A stretch of DNA of 64,000 bases from Naegleria lovaniensis (GCF_003324165.1 NW_025407883.1:50056-114055), one strand, 5' to 3'; positions 10,491-21,754 are shown, counted from the stretch's first letter. Numbers and translations are program-made. Notes: generated from the letters alone by a model not told the origin.

Positions 10491-12088
10491 TCAATACAAA
10501 TCTTTTTGGAAACTCTTCACCAATTCCACATCCTCCAAATTATGATCGTCCAAAGTCAAAACTTCACATCCCAATTCTCGAAAATCTCTCAACTCGGATT
10601 CTTCTTTAATTCGTAAGGTGTGTTCAAACTGTGCACTCACACATCCATCCCGAGCAACCACTGTCCATCCGTCACTCTTCCATGTTTTACTTTTCGTTGA
10701 ACCAGAACAAATGACCGGTTCGATGGTGAAAATCATTCCTGGATGCATGATATCGGTTCCAATAAATTCTTTGCCATACTTGTTTTTAACCATGATTACT
10801 TGAGGAAGCCCATGAAAAGAGCGACCAATGCCGTGTCCAACATAGTCAGGACTTGATTTGAATGATGTTCCATGAGCTTGATTGTATTTTTCGAGAAAAT
10901 TATCAATGGCATTTCCAATCCCTAACGTATATGTCACAACACAAAATAACAGTGTTGAAAATTGTGTATCAATTCGATCCATAGTAATTTTCATGAAATA
11001 ATAATATTGTTCATAATTATTTTCATCCATAAACATTACTTACTGTACATGGGTTCTCCAGGTCCACACACTTTAATAGCCTCCCACAACGCTTGTTTTG
11101 TTACTTTCACAAGAGTTTTATATTCTTCCTTAATTGGCCTTTCGGGTGTTTCTTCATCGGCTCCAACAATATAGGTGCTATTCGTGTCACCATGAAAACC
11201 ATCCAAATAAACAGTAATATCCAAATTGATAATGTCAGAATATTTCAGAGGCCTTGTATCTGGGATTCCATGAACTAGAACTTCATTGATAGATGTGCAA
11301 AGAGATTTTGGAAAATTGTTATATCGAAGTGGTGATGGATAAGCTCCTCGTGAAGTCTTTGTGTGTCCACATTAACAAATTATGATTTTCCATTTACCAG
11401 CGTTTTTCGTGACGTTATTATTCCATCATGACATGTTCAATAAATAAATTATATATATTCCAATTCGATTAAAATTATTATTGAAAATAATTATTGACAT
11501 TTTTCCATTCAATGAGTGAGTAAATAATAATTACGACTACGTATTATTCCAAAAACTCACAATATATTCAAAAACTTTTTCATCAATTTCCTCCGTTGTT
11601 ACTCCTTCTTTCACCAACGATCCAGCAAATCTCAATACTTCAGCAGCCAATTGGTTCACTCGTCTAATTTTCTGTAAATCCTCTTCCTTACAATGAATTT
11701 CCAAATCCATCGAATATTCTCCTTTCATCGTTTCATAATACGGTGGAACTTGAATTTTAGTGGTATCTACACTTTTAAATGCATTCATGACTGGATATTG
11801 TCCTTCCATGATTCGATCCGGAGTAAAGTAGGGTGATTCCGGTTTTAAATAATGTTCCGGAGAAAGTTTTTTAGAAGTGGATGATGAGGCTCGAGCACAT
11901 GGTTTGTTATTGATTGTATGAAATGGTTGTTGTTGTTGCTGTTTTTTCAATAAATAATCAAGATGGGTTGTTGTTGTTGTTGTGGATGTAATGAAAATGG
12001 AGGGAGTGTAATGATGGTTATTATTCAGTTCAGCGGCCGAGTTGAAAAATAAATTAAAATGCCTTCTGCATGATTTAAATTTCTTCAT
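10491..12088 (-). CDS. map: type I methionine aminopeptidase, organelle-like form
   Basis: Removes the initiator Met from nascent proteins. Exons are 12088-11561, 11356-11044 and 10921-10491. Introns are 11357-11560 (GTGAGT...AAAG) and 10922-11043 (GTAAGT...GTTAG). Phases agree and the total is 1272 nt, 423 aa. The pita-bread fold signatures are complete: GAYPSPLRYNNFPKS, metal ligands in LDITVYLDGFHGDTN, GHGIGRSFHGLP, the Glu of FTIEPV and the Glu of AQFEHT. The ~100-residue N-terminal extension is rich in Arg, Ser and Asn with a Q run (MKKFKSCRRHFNLF), suggesting a mitochondrial presequence as in MetAP1D. The zinc-finger N-terminus of cytosolic MetAP1 is absent. Confidence 0.93.
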
Positions 12089-12161
12089 TTTTTTTTGTTA
12101 AAATTAATTTGTTTTATTATTATGATTTCAATATCAATTATTTGATAACACCAAAACGACT

Positions 12162-14042
12162 CTACAAACGAGAGCCAGCATTCCAACCTGAACTCTCAAC
12201 TTCTGAATAATTTTGATAACTTTTTGGAAGAGTCGTGAATTGTTCTGCCTCGTCTTCACCACCAATACTACTCGAAAGACTAATACTTCGGGAATGGTGA
12301 TGACGAATGGAGGAAACATCGACACGACCAGCTGCTACAAAGCTTGATTGATAAAATTCAATAGGATTGGATGGTTTGCTATTGTTGTTGAAGGAAGTGG
12401 GAGCTGCTTGAGCTCGGTTCTCAATGTGAGAAGGAAATGCATAAATTCCACAGCATTTGATGACGAGTAACTTTTTGAATAAGGTCAATAATAACCAAAA
12501 TACGATGAAAATGACATAAAATCCAATTAAAAATCCTAAATGTCCAAGAAATGCAGTGTCTCCCTTATTGTAATCTAGCAAGTCGCCATATGGTAGTGTT
12601 CGAATGAGATTCGTCTCTTTCAATCCAATGACGTACAAGAGATAGGTTGGACAATATAAACCCACAAGAAATATATGCCAGAATCTAAAATAAAAGTCTG
12701 AAAACAGGGCCTCAATGACGCTACCAGTAAATGTTAAAGCATGAGCAGAAACGATCATGAAAGTAATTCGATCGATTGGAAAATTTCCTGTTGGGATGAT
12801 AACTGCCCAAAATCCTATAGTCACAACTCCACTGGCTACTAAATTCAATTCAGAAATGATCCATACGACATTTCCGCTCCAGTTCAATAATTTTTCCAAC
12901 CATGGAGGCATGATATCTACGTATGGAAATGTGACAGTGTCTGTATTGCCACTTCCAATGCTATTTCTCTTCCTCTTATAAATAAATGCCACGACTAAGA
13001 GTGTCACATGATATATCATGACCACAATGGTATAGAGTAGAAATAAATTAAAGGTATTATTGGTGAGATATTTGGTGTAATTGAACCATATATCGGCCAC
13101 ACTTCTATTTCCTCTATTTTCGAATTGATAAATATAAACAGCAGTGACAATTGCAAGTGTCAAATTTCCAAGGCGAATAAATAATAAAATTGCACTCGAA
13201 ATCCAACAAGAAACGTTATACTTGTGAACGCTTTTTGGTGTCACTGATCGAATTTTCACAGAAACATTTGTATCTGTAATGAGAGGGTCATGTTCACTAG
13301 TGGAATAGGAGCTAATGGTTGAACAACTCGAACACATTCGATCTAATAATTGGAACGGTGTCGAATGATACATGGCAAACGAGCCATTCTCATTAATAGA
13401 TGCCAACGAGTTGTCAATTCCCAATGGTGTTGACAAGGCAAAATTCTTGAAATTTCTCCATCCGAAAAAGCACATCATCCTCCAAACCAAAGAACTTCTC
13501 TGATGTTCCTCTTTATCTTGCTCCTCGACTGCAAATGCTTCAATACTATCCTCAAATCGTCCATATTTTGAATAGTACATGGACGGTGTTTTCCGTCGAC
13601 TACTTCTCCGTCGATGAAACGTCGTTTTCAGTTTGTCCAGAATTTTACGAACCACAAATATTTCATACAGTAACGGAATGACAATGGTTAATACCAACGG
13701 AACCAATAAGAAACAAATATCAAAGGTAAGAATGAAGCCTCTAACGAGTGCAATATCATGAGCGGTATGATTGGTTGTTGCTGTTACACCATGAATGGAT
13801 GAAATTTCTTGTAGTAGTTGTTCCGATATTCTAATGGAATTTCTCATTGGATCCTGTTGGTTGGAAATGATTGAAGATGAGGTAGCTACTATGGATGATG
13901 AAAACGATGAAGAAGAAGAAACAGAAATTTTCATACCAGAATTCTGAATGATCCAATCAAACAGATTCGTACCAAACGTGATGAGCCATTCATGATTATT
14001 CTGTTGGTTGCGTAGAAAATCCACAAACAACGACCGCATCAT
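12162..14042 (-). CDS. seven-helix membrane protein, Rolling-stone/FAR-17a-like
   Basis: 626 aa from the first in-frame ATG at 14040-14042. The frame stays open to about 14096 but without ATG. Seven hydrophobic segments: near residue 100 (ICFLLVPLVLTIVIPLLYEI), then after a ~150-residue Ser-rich loop (ISSAILLFIRL), and five more to residue ~535 (TAFLGHLGFLIGFYVIFIVF last). The block from IVSAHALTFTGSVIEALFSD through FRFWHIFLVGLYCPTYLL resembles the core of Rolling-stone/AIG1-FAR-17a proteins (helix, acidic/Asn loop, W-H at the next helix). The C-terminal tail is polar. The opposite gene starts only 275 bases away. An ATG at 14307 opens another frame toward this gene, but I could not find a phase-compatible splice. 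Confidence 0.72.
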   Translation of the reverse strand: MMRSLFVDFLRNQQNNHEWLITFGTNLFDWIIQNSGMKISVSSSSSFSSSIVATSSSIISNQQDPMRNSIRISEQLLQEISSIHGVTATTNHTAHDIALVRGFILTFDICFLLVPLVLTIVIPLLYEIFVVRKILDKLKTTFHRRRSSRRKTPSMYYSKYGRFEDSIEAFAVEEQDKEEHQRSSLVWRMMCFFGWRNFKNFALSTPLGIDNSLASINENGSFAMYHSTPFQLLDRMCSSCSTISSYSTSEHDPLITDTNVSVKIRSVTPKSVHKYNVSCWISSAILLFIRLGNLTLAIVTAVYIYQFENRGNRSVADIWFNYTKYLTNNTFNLFLLYTIVVMIYHVTLLVVAFIYKRKRNSIGSGNTDTVTFPYVDIMPPWLEKLLNWSGNVVWIISELNLVASGVVTIGFWAVIIPTGNFPIDRITFMIVSAHALTFTGSVIEALFSDFYFRFWHIFLVGLYCPTYLLYVIGLKETNLIRTLPYGDLLDYNKGDTAFLGHLGFLIGFYVIFIVFWLLLTLFKKLLVIKCCGIYAFPSHIENRAQAAPTSFNNNSKPSNPIEFYQSSFVAAGRVDVSSIRHHHSRSISLSSSIGGEDEAEQFTTLPKSYQNYSEVESSGWNAGSRL

Positions 14043-14316
14043 GAGGTTCTCTCGAGATCCGATTCCAAAAGAAGTGTTGTTGTCGGTGAACCACACACAA
14101 ATTCTGCGTTTGGTTGATTTTTTTTAAAGTGTTTTCAGGATTTTTGAATTTCGAATTCATATCCAAATGGGTGTCAGGTTGGAAAAAGTCATATGGTGAG
14201 TGCAGGATTATGAAATCATGAATGTGCAAATATGCTCCTCTTTGGAATGTTACGGGGTTGAAAGTGTTGTCGTTGGTTGTTTTGTGAAATAAATTTTCGT
14301 AATTCATTTAAAAAAA

Positions 14317-15826
14317 ATGAAGAGAAAATTGAATACCATTTCGAGTGCAAGCAATTCATCCTCAAATTCGGATGCAAATCAATCAACGTTGAAAAAGCCT
14401 AAAAAACCCATGAAACAATCAAGATTAAATTTCGGAATGATGGGTACAAATAAGAAATCGAGTAGTAGCAGTAGTAATGAGGATTCGGAAGGTGCGGTTG
14501 TGTTGGTGATTGATGAGGACAATGATGAAAATAATTCTTTGAAAACAAATTTTGAAACAAACAAATGTGTGTTGTCCAATTCGAGCCTAAGCAGTACCAA
14601 CAGCTTATCTTCTCAATTTTCCAATTCTTTAGAGAATATTCATTCATCGGTCCGATCGTCATCGGATTTATTATCACCAATATTACTTGGAATTGATCAT
14701 CCCTATGATATGAATCAGAAATTCAAATTTATTAGTTGGAATGTGAATGGAATTTCTGCCATCATTCGAAAACAACCCAATTATCTAAAGAGAATTTTCG
14801 AGAATGAAATGCCCATTTGTGTTTGTCTTCAAGAAACAAAATTGTCGACGGATATTAAGATTGCTGACATGCAAAAGTTTCACTTCAAAGGTTATGAAAG
14901 TCATTTCAATACGTCAGAGGCAAAGAAGGGTTATTCAGGAACTGCTGTTTATATTTTGAAGAAGAGTCCTTATCGAGTGGTTCGAGTAAAGTTTGGTATA
15001 GGAATTGAAAAACATGATCAAGAAGGAAGATGTATTACAGTAGAATTTGAAAAGTTTTATTTGGTCAAGTAGGTTTTCTTGGATCACATTTGCCACGATT
15101 TTAATGAAATGGCTAATCATCAAATGTTTGGTTTTTTTTCATGTCATTCAATTTCATGAAACATGAACAGTACCTATTGTCCCAATTCTGGGCAAAACCT
15201 TGAACGCTTAGATTATCGAACGAAAGAATGGGATATTGATTTATTGAAATATTTTGAAAAATTGGAAAAGAAAAAACCAGGTATGTGAAGCAACAGATAC
15301 TTTAATGAATCGTCATCTTTGAATTTCAACTGTAGTGATTTGGACAGGAGATTTAAATGTTGCTCTCACACCCATTGACATACACAATCCAGAAGGCAAC
15401 GTGCGATGTGCTTGCTACACACCTGAAGAACGTTCCAGTACTCCAATTGTCACAAAAACAAATCCTCCCTTCATTGATGCATTCCGATTAATTCACGGAA
15501 ATAAGAAATTCTGTTACACCTATTACGGATATCGTAACAATAAGAGAGACAAGAAGGAAGGTTGTCGAATTGACTACTTTATTTGTAGTGAACCCTTAAA
15601 ACCTTACATTGAAGATTGTTACATTTTAGAAGACTATTATGGAAGTGACCATCTTCCTATTGGATTGATATTGAGCAATAGTAGTAGTAGCAGTAGCACT
15701 ACAACTTCCACTACTGTGAATCAGCAGAATCAACCAACGAGTGAAGCACCAATTCCTGTGTTGTCATCATCAATTGTTGAGATTGAATCTTCGTCGTCCA
15801 ATGAAACCCTTCTATCAAAATTCTAG
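14317..15826 (+). CDS. AP endonuclease, exonuclease III/APE1 family
   Basis: Base-excision repair enzyme cutting DNA 5' of abasic sites. Exons are 14317-15068, 15171-15280 and 15336-15826. Introns are 15069-15170 (GTAGGT...AACAG) and 15281-15335 (GTATGT...TGTAG). The total is 1353 nt, 450 aa. All active-site blocks are present in order: FISWNVNG, CLQETKL (metal Glu), KKGYSGTAV, the Tyr-containing VNTYCPNSGQNL, TGDLNVA (catalytic Asp and Asn), GCRIDYFI, and GSDHLPI (Asp-His pair). Residues 1-125 are a Lys/Ser-rich disordered extension likely to carry a nuclear signal, and the last ~50 are Ser/Thr-rich. No PHD or zinc-finger tail is seen. Confidence 0.94.
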
Positions 15827-16398
15827 AATATTCATTGGAGTGGACTCCTCAAATGCCAATAGTCCACTCCATGGACCATGATAATCTTTCACAAGAAGAA
15901 CCATCTCTATTGATTTACTTTTTTGAGAAGGAGAATATTCCTCATATGTTTATACATGACAAGATTCAACAATATTGAATGTAATACCTCTCTCTATAGG
16001 ATCATGCTAGTGTTCGACGTCGAATAACACCCAGAATATTGAGAGAGCATGGAACGGACAAAAAGTATTTTTTCTCTGGTTGAGCGTAAGGTGATGTCTC
16101 AAGACAAGATTATCTCCCACACATCAAACTTGTATTCTTCATGGTGTGGATTTGATGCCTCTAGCCTCATGACTTGTGTGTCACACCATCATGATGTGGT
16201 GTCGCTTCTCTCGCTTCGTTTAAAAGTGAGCGCTTTTTCTTGGGTATGTACAAAGTAAGAAAAAACAAAGCTACTCTACAACAGCGCCATCACGGCCACA
16301 CAGTAACAACTCGAAAGCCTCAATCTTTCAAGACATTTAAGAGCGCCACAGAGTTTGAATAATAATTGCCAATATTGACAAACAACAAGTGGTCCAAA
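15827..16398. other. intergenic, no gene seen
   Basis: About 570 bases between the AP endonuclease and the next plus-strand gene. The only structured element noticed is a 12-bp palindrome, TTCGACGTCGAA, at 16013-16024. Short frames on both strands carry no motif. Confidence 0.45.
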
Positions 16399-18012
16399 AT
16401 GGGTCTTGCAATTTCCAATTGTTCCGATAAATGTCTCAAGGAAATTCCATCTCCTCGACAACGTTTGACATCACTCTCATCACGAACAGGGAGTATGGGA
16501 AAGACATTGGTTCGAAATACATCCGAAGGCTCATGTGCTTCTCCAACCGGTACCAATGCAACAAATTTCGGAATGGACAATCAAATCGAAGGCTTTATAT
16601 CTCAAAAATTAATCACGTTTTTGAAATCGAATGCTTACTACAAGAATCGAACCATTCCTGAAGAACAAGAATTATGGAGAACTATTTTAAAGCAATCGGT
16701 AATATGGTCAATTTTAAGCACACCTTCGAAATTGAAACAAATGTACTTGGCAGGTCATGAGAGAGCGTTTTTGGCATTGAAACCAAAACTCGATGATTTG
16801 GAAGAGGAGTTTAAACCAGTTTTGAAACGATTTGGTAGTTTTGATGCTACCAATGATGACACGGATGATATTAATGCCGTTTCAAAATCTGTGGACATGT
16901 GGCAACTGATCGATGTTCCAGAATTTGACATGACGGATGTGTCACAAATGATCAATTTGAATAAGAATTTCAGTGGAGTGAGATTACTCTTATTACCAAC
17001 GTATCCAACCATACCTCATAACACAAAAGTGAACATGCAATTACATGACGAGCCATTAGCACGAACTATGAGACATTTACTTTCTCCTCTTGGAGTGGAT
17101 TTAACATTTGACATTCGAGAGGACATTTACATGAAACCAGTGGTTGCCATTGGATCTATACTATTTGAATGGGACTCTACTGTTGGATTGTGCGTTCCAA
17201 GATATTGCTTACAACTCTCAAGAATGGCCGTAACCGAGAATTGCATTTATTACAATAATCAGATTAATATGGAGGAAGTATGGGATGTCGTGAGTAATGT
17301 TGTGTGTGAGTGGAATTCGACCAAACCATCCCTGTTTACTTGTAGTCAGCAATCACAGCAACGATCACAAAGTATTAGTGGACGAAAACAATCCATTCCA
17401 TCCAGTGCAATGGGGAGTGAAGTTTTTGAAAATAAGGATCGAAGTCAAGATTGTTCTGCAATTTATTTTACGTATGATTTGTTGAGTGCTATTGTGAAAC
17501 ATTGTTCGTTGAAAAAGTCAGCAAACGAAACGCCAAGCACAATGAATACAATCACTTCACAACAACATCATGATGTAGAAGATGAAATTGCACAACTCTT
17601 TTTCCCAGACACAGAAACATGCTCGTCCATTCTGGTTAAGGAATTATTGCATGAAACTTCGCAATTACCACCAAGCAAGCTGTATGATGGAGGAGACTCC
17701 ATGTCTCTTAAATTTCCATTGTCAGAACTATTTCGAGAGCATTTTGAATTACCAATTCTTGGACCAAAAACGATCGAATTTTCGAATCACCATGAATTGG
17801 ATGAGTTTGTGCAAAATTTACTGTCCAAAGATCCAAAACTGAAAGAAAAGTTTCCATTCGAATTTGCCATACTGAGATGCATTGATCGATGTTTTTGGGT
17901 TGGTCATCTTCATGATAACGATGATGAAACGTTCTCGCCAAACACAATGATGTGTTGTCCTTTTGGTGACCCAACTGTCGCTGCTGGATTAACGTTTATG
18001 AAAGATCATTAA
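16399..18012 (+). CDS. putatively N-myristoylated protein of unknown function (537 aa)
   Basis: The frame extends upstream from a TTG, but the first ATG, at 16399, gives MGLAISNC: Gly2 and Ser6 fit the N-myristoylation rule, and Cys8 could be palmitoylated. This supports that start and a membrane-peripheral location (inference). The body is soluble. Residues ~45-130 are helical (LITFLKSN, LKPKLDDLEEEFKPVLKRFG). A central alpha/beta-looking part contains YPTIPHNTKVNMQLHDEP and LGVDLTFDIREDIYMKPVVA. A Gln/Ser-rich insert at ~320-350 precedes a C-terminal helical part. I recognise no family. Confidence 0.78.
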   Translation: MGLAISNCSDKCLKEIPSPRQRLTSLSSRTGSMGKTLVRNTSEGSCASPTGTNATNFGMDNQIEGFISQKLITFLKSNAYYKNRTIPEEQELWRTILKQSVIWSILSTPSKLKQMYLAGHERAFLALKPKLDDLEEEFKPVLKRFGSFDATNDDTDDINAVSKSVDMWQLIDVPEFDMTDVSQMINLNKNFSGVRLLLLPTYPTIPHNTKVNMQLHDEPLARTMRHLLSPLGVDLTFDIREDIYMKPVVAIGSILFEWDSTVGLCVPRYCLQLSRMAVTENCIYYNNQINMEEVWDVVSNVVCEWNSTKPSLFTCSQQSQQRSQSISGRKQSIPSSAMGSEVFENKDRSQDCSAIYFTYDLLSAIVKHCSLKKSANETPSTMNTITSQQHHDVEDEIAQLFFPDTETCSSILVKELLHETSQLPPSKLYDGGDSMSLKFPLSELFREHFELPILGPKTIEFSNHHELDEFVQNLLSKDPKLKEKFPFEFAILRCIDRCFWVGHLHDNDDETFSPNTMMCCPFGDPTVAAGLTFMKDH

Positions 18013-18068
18013 AAACTAGTTCCATTGAAATTTCGAAGAGTTCATTTGTTAATCTATAATTCCGTAAA

Positions 18069-19451
18069 TTATTCGAGAGGTCGATATGCAGGTCTTCTGT
18101 TTTTTCTCCAAAAGAAACACCATGTACAAATTCCAAATGAAATGATAACAATCATCACTCCTGATATAACTGAGACGCTCACAGCAATGATCACGTTATG
18201 ATTATTGTCACAAATAACAGGATTAATCCATTGTTTGGGTTTGGGGGTTTCCACATTTTGTATTCTATATCCTTGAATAGTATTTCCTGTTTGCTCTGCT
18301 TGCAACTTGATGGTGTTGCATCCTTGATTTTGGACGCCAAAAGTCACCAAAGATGTGAGGCCAAAGGCTCGACCAATTTTTGGGCACAAATTACAGTCCG
18401 AAATGTCTTGCACCCAAAATTGCAAGTCTTCACAAATGGATTTTGTTGCAATCATTATACCAAGCTCAGGTATCATTTCATATTTTCCAGAAATGTTCAA
18501 CGATAAAAAGTTATCTTGTAATTTGCATATCGTTCGTGCTGTAGAATAATCAATGTTTTGATTCACTTGCAACACAAATGTTTGATCTGTGAAGCGTAAA
18601 TATGCGTTTTGGGCAAAATTAGGGAAAACATCCATTCGATCCATTCTCCACATGGACGATGAAATAGGACACGATGAAAATCGATCCACAGGATAAACTA
18701 ATCCTTTCCAAAATACTGGAAATTGTTTTTCTGGCATTGGATATTCTATGGACCAATAAAAATTCAAATTCTCTCCATCCTCATCGACGTCGTACAATGA
18801 ATACGAGTAATTTTTCTCAGGCATCCACAATTCAGCATACGTCTTACATCCAGAAGGATCCATTAATCCATTAGGCAACAGTAAATTTTCACAACTCAAT
18901 TGATTCACAATAAAATCAAATTGTGTGGTCAGATTCTTCTGAATTTCATACGTTCCAGTCAAATGAATGAAAATTGGATATTGTCGAATACCATGTTCAT
19001 AATCCGAAGTTTTCAAAATATGAACATCCACTGTATTGGTGGTATTATCCAATTTAATACTAAAAATCTCGCTTTCATAACTTGGAGCATCATCATCTAA
19101 AAAGCCTCTCCAAGTATGATCAAAGACAAACTCTTCCCAATTCTTCGGAGCTCGATCTCTCAGAAGAGCTGAATTCCTTCTTTGACTGGATCTTGTATTC
19201 AGAGTAGTTAATGATGCTGATTCCAATAATGATGAAGTTGTTGTTGATCCTTCATGATGATGAGAAGAAGAGGAGAGGAATGAAATTTCGGAACCATGAA
19301 TCATGATTGGATGATTTATAAATAGGAAGAGAGAAATAACTATTAATGAAAGGATGAATAACGATGATGATAATGGAAGGGATTTGTTCTTCATTCTATT
19401 TTGCTGTGGTTGTTGATGATGATGATGAACGATGAATTTCGGAACAAACAT
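18069..19451 (-). CDS. type I membrane protein, unknown ectodomain
   Basis: 460 aa from the ATG at 19449-19451. A downstream Met (MKNKSLPLSS) would place the hydrophobic core LFILSLIVISLFLFI closer to the N-terminus as a signal peptide. A lumenal/extracellular region of ~350 aa follows with many potential N-glycosylation sites and paired Cys (CENLLLPNGLMDPSGC, CEDLQFWVQDISDCNLC). One helix near the end (IIAVSVSVISGVMIVIISFG) is followed by a short basic tail, WRKNRRPAYRPLE. The topology is a surface or endomembrane receptor-like protein. The ectodomain family is not recognised; the last part before the membrane is perhaps a beta-sandwich. Confidence 0.78.
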   Translation of the reverse strand: MFVPKFIVHHHHQQPQQNRMKNKSLPLSSSLFILSLIVISLFLFINHPIMIHGSEISFLSSSSHHHEGSTTTSSLLESASLTTLNTRSSQRRNSALLRDRAPKNWEEFVFDHTWRGFLDDDAPSYESEIFSIKLDNTTNTVDVHILKTSDYEHGIRQYPIFIHLTGTYEIQKNLTTQFDFIVNQLSCENLLLPNGLMDPSGCKTYAELWMPEKNYSYSLYDVDEDGENLNFYWSIEYPMPEKQFPVFWKGLVYPVDRFSSCPISSSMWRMDRMDVFPNFAQNAYLRFTDQTFVLQVNQNIDYSTARTICKLQDNFLSLNISGKYEMIPELGIMIATKSICEDLQFWVQDISDCNLCPKIGRAFGLTSLVTFGVQNQGCNTIKLQAEQTGNTIQGYRIQNVETPKPKQWINPVICDNNHNVIIAVSVSVISGVMIVIISFGICTWCFFWRKNRRPAYRPLE

Positions 19452-19552
19452 TTTTTTTCATCATTTCTGAAGAAAATTTCAAAGTTTGATTTTAATACTT
19501 GACAACAAATGTGTTAGAAATTATTTTAGAAATTATTTGGAGAACTTGTAGC

Positions 19553-20479
19553 TTACTTGAACGCCTCAATACAAATCATTCCGTTATGCTCCAAATAATT
19601 TCCAAAATTTTGCAAGTCCTTTCTCTGAAGTGTTCCAATCATTTCCATGGGATGAAATTTGACAGTGTGAAATCCAGCCTTCTTCAATGATTTTTCATAC
19701 GTTTCTGCATTGAAATGATGATTGAAAAATTTCACCACATAATCTTCATGTTTGTTATCTTCATTGAAATTCAAATCAATTGAAAATTCAAATCGATCTC
19801 CGTCTTTCATGACACTTCTTCCTTCTTTTTCAGCTGTTGGAAATTGAGATCGAAAACATCCAAAAGTTTGTTGTTTTTCACTAACAAATGCTTGATTGAG
19901 AAATGGATCAGTATTCAATGTCACGAAAGAACCTCCTGGTTTCAACACTCTTGAAATTTGTTCACACATCGTTTCCAATTCTTCCACACTTGAAGAATAA
20001 TGAAGAAGGAAACAAGCACTCACAAGATCAAAACATGCAGTTTCAGAAGAGGATGTGGATGGATCTAAATGTTGATGGATCCACTGTTTCATTGCTTCAT
20101 TCTTGTCCAATTCTAAAACATCTCCAACAATGAAATGAACTGGAAAATGAGAAAGATGATTCTTCTCCATTCGTTTCTGTTTACTCTGATTGGCAATATT
20201 AATCATTTCAGGAGAAAGATCGACAGAAAGAATGGCTTCAAGTTGAGAGTGGAATTGATTCCAAAGTGAAAATGTGTCATGTCCAGAACCACATGCTAAA
20301 TTCAACAATTTAATCTTGGGAGTGTTTGATGTTGATACATGTTGTAGGGAATGATTGAAATGTTTTAAAAACGTGGGTCCAGTGATGTGTTTGTAATTGG
20401 GATGGAATTGAATGAGATCGTATTTGGAGGAAATTTTGTCGTAGATTTCTTTGGTTTCTTGACTGCTTTGTGAGGCCAT
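19553..20479 (-). CDS. class I SAM-dependent methyltransferase, copy 1
   Basis: 308 aa from the ATG at 20477-20479. It has the Rossmann-type methyltransferase motifs: I in LLNLACGSGHDTFSLW, the acidic II in LSVDLSPEMINIAN, a DVLELDKN block, IV in FDLVSACFLLHYSSS, and VLKPGGSFV. It opens with a YDKISSKYDLIQFHPNY segment typical of toxoflavin/ubiquinone-type small-molecule methyltransferases. The substrate is unknown and it is probably cytosolic. The neighbouring gene on the same strand (20786-21754) is a close paralogue from tandem duplication. Confidence 0.9.
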   Translation of the reverse strand: MASQSSQETKEIYDKISSKYDLIQFHPNYKHITGPTFLKHFNHSLQHVSTSNTPKIKLLNLACGSGHDTFSLWNQFHSQLEAILSVDLSPEMINIANQSKQKRMEKNHLSHFPVHFIVGDVLELDKNEAMKQWIHQHLDPSTSSSETACFDLVSACFLLHYSSSVEELETMCEQISRVLKPGGSFVTLNTDPFLNQAFVSEKQQTFGCFRSQFPTAEKEGRSVMKDGDRFEFSIDLNFNEDNKHEDYVVKFFNHHFNAETYEKSLKKAGFHTVKFHPMEMIGTLQRKDLQNFGNYLEHNGMICIEAFK

Positions 20480-20785
20480 GATAGATCAAAGGCTGTTATT
20501 ATTGTTTGATCGATTTGTGGTGGATGGGTTGTTGAGATATGGTTGGTTTGACTGTGTTGTTTTTTTTCGTTAGTTGTATGCACGTTTGATTACGTTTTTG
20601 TGGTCATGACAGTGACGTTGTGAAATCTTGTCACGACACTTTTTTGTCTTGAAGTTGAAATGTTGAATATAAAAAGTGCGAGTCTGAGTGTGACATTTGA
20701 GAGCTTTTATGTGAAATTTCAACTGGCATGAATTTGAACTTGGACATTAGGCTAAATGGTTGTCACGGATCATGTGGGAGCCAGC

Positions 20786-21754
20786 TTATTTAAGTGCCTC
20801 AATACAAATCACTCCATTATGCTCCAAATATTTGCCAAAGTCTTTCAAATTGGTGTTTTGTGGCTGTCCAATCATTTCCATGGGATGAAATTTGACAGTG
20901 TGAAATCCAGCCTTCTTCAATGCCTTTTCATACGTTTCTGCATTGAAATGATGATTGTAAAATTTCACCACATAATCTTCATGTTTGTTATCTTCATTGA
21001 AATTCAAATCAATTGAGAATTCAAATCGATCTCCGTCTTTCATGACACTTCTTCCTTCTTTTTCAGCTGTTGGAAATTGAGATCGAAAACATCCAAAAGT
21101 TTGTTGTTTTTCACTAACAAATGCTTGATTGAGAAATGGATCAGTATTCAATGTCACGAAAGAACCACCTGGTTTCAACACTCTTGAAATTTGTTGACAC
21201 ATCGTTTCCAATTCTTCCACACTTGAAGAATAATGAAGAAGGAAACATGCGCTCACAAGATCAAACAGTTGCTCATTGGAGGAGGCTTCAGCGGGGTCTT
21301 TGGGAAGTGAATTTGATGAAAATGGTGAGTTGTGACTGAAAGAAAAATCGGTAAAGCATTGAGCCACTTGCTCATTCTTGTCCAACTCCAAAACATCTCC
21401 CACTACGAAATGAATTGGCAAATGAGAGCCGTTTTCCTTCTCCATTCTCTGTTGTTTTTTCAGATTTGCAATGTTAATCATCTCAGGTGATAGATCGACA
21501 GAAAGGATCATTTCAAGTTGAGATTGGAATTGATTCCAAAGTGAAAATGTGTCTCTGCCTGATCCACATGCCAAGTTCAACAACTTAATTTTCTTGGGAG
21601 TTGAAGTTGAGAGGCGTTGTAAGGCATTGTCGAAATGTTTTAAAAAAGTTGGAGTGTTAATGTATCTGTAGCAAGGATGAAACTGAACGAGATCATACTT
21701 GGAGGAAATTTGATCATAGATTTCTTTGGTTTCTTGGCTGGTTTGGGAGGCCAT
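20786..21754 (-). CDS. class I SAM-dependent methyltransferase, copy 2
   Basis: 322 aa from the ATG at 21752-21754, a tandem paralogue of 19553-20479. Motifs are the same (LLNLACGSGRDTFSLW, SVDLSPEMI, DLVSACFLLHYSSS, VLKPGGSFV). It differs mainly in a ~14-residue longer, Ser/Asn-rich insert before motif IV and in scattered substitutions near both ends. The C-terminal half is almost identical to copy 1 even at the DNA level. The upstream regions of both copies also share a segment around TGAAGTTGAAATGTTGAA, so the duplicated unit included the promoter. Confidence 0.9.
   Translation of the reverse strand: MASQTSQETKEIYDQISSKYDLVQFHPCYRYINTPTFLKHFDNALQRLSTSTPKKIKLLNLACGSGRDTFSLWNQFQSQLEMILSVDLSPEMINIANLKKQQRMEKENGSHLPIHFVVGDVLELDKNEQVAQCFTDFSFSHNSPFSSNSLPKDPAEASSNEQLFDLVSACFLLHYSSSVEELETMCQQISRVLKPGGSFVTLNTDPFLNQAFVSEKQQTFGCFRSQFPTAEKEGRSVMKDGDRFEFSIDLNFNEDNKHEDYVVKFYNHHFNAETYEKALKKAGFHTVKFHPMEMIGQPQNTNLKDFGKYLEHNGVICIEALK

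Noticed and set aside
16013-16024. 12-bp palindrome TTCGACGTCGAA
   Set aside because: Short palindromes arise by chance at this length and no second copy or neighbouring motif supports a binding site.
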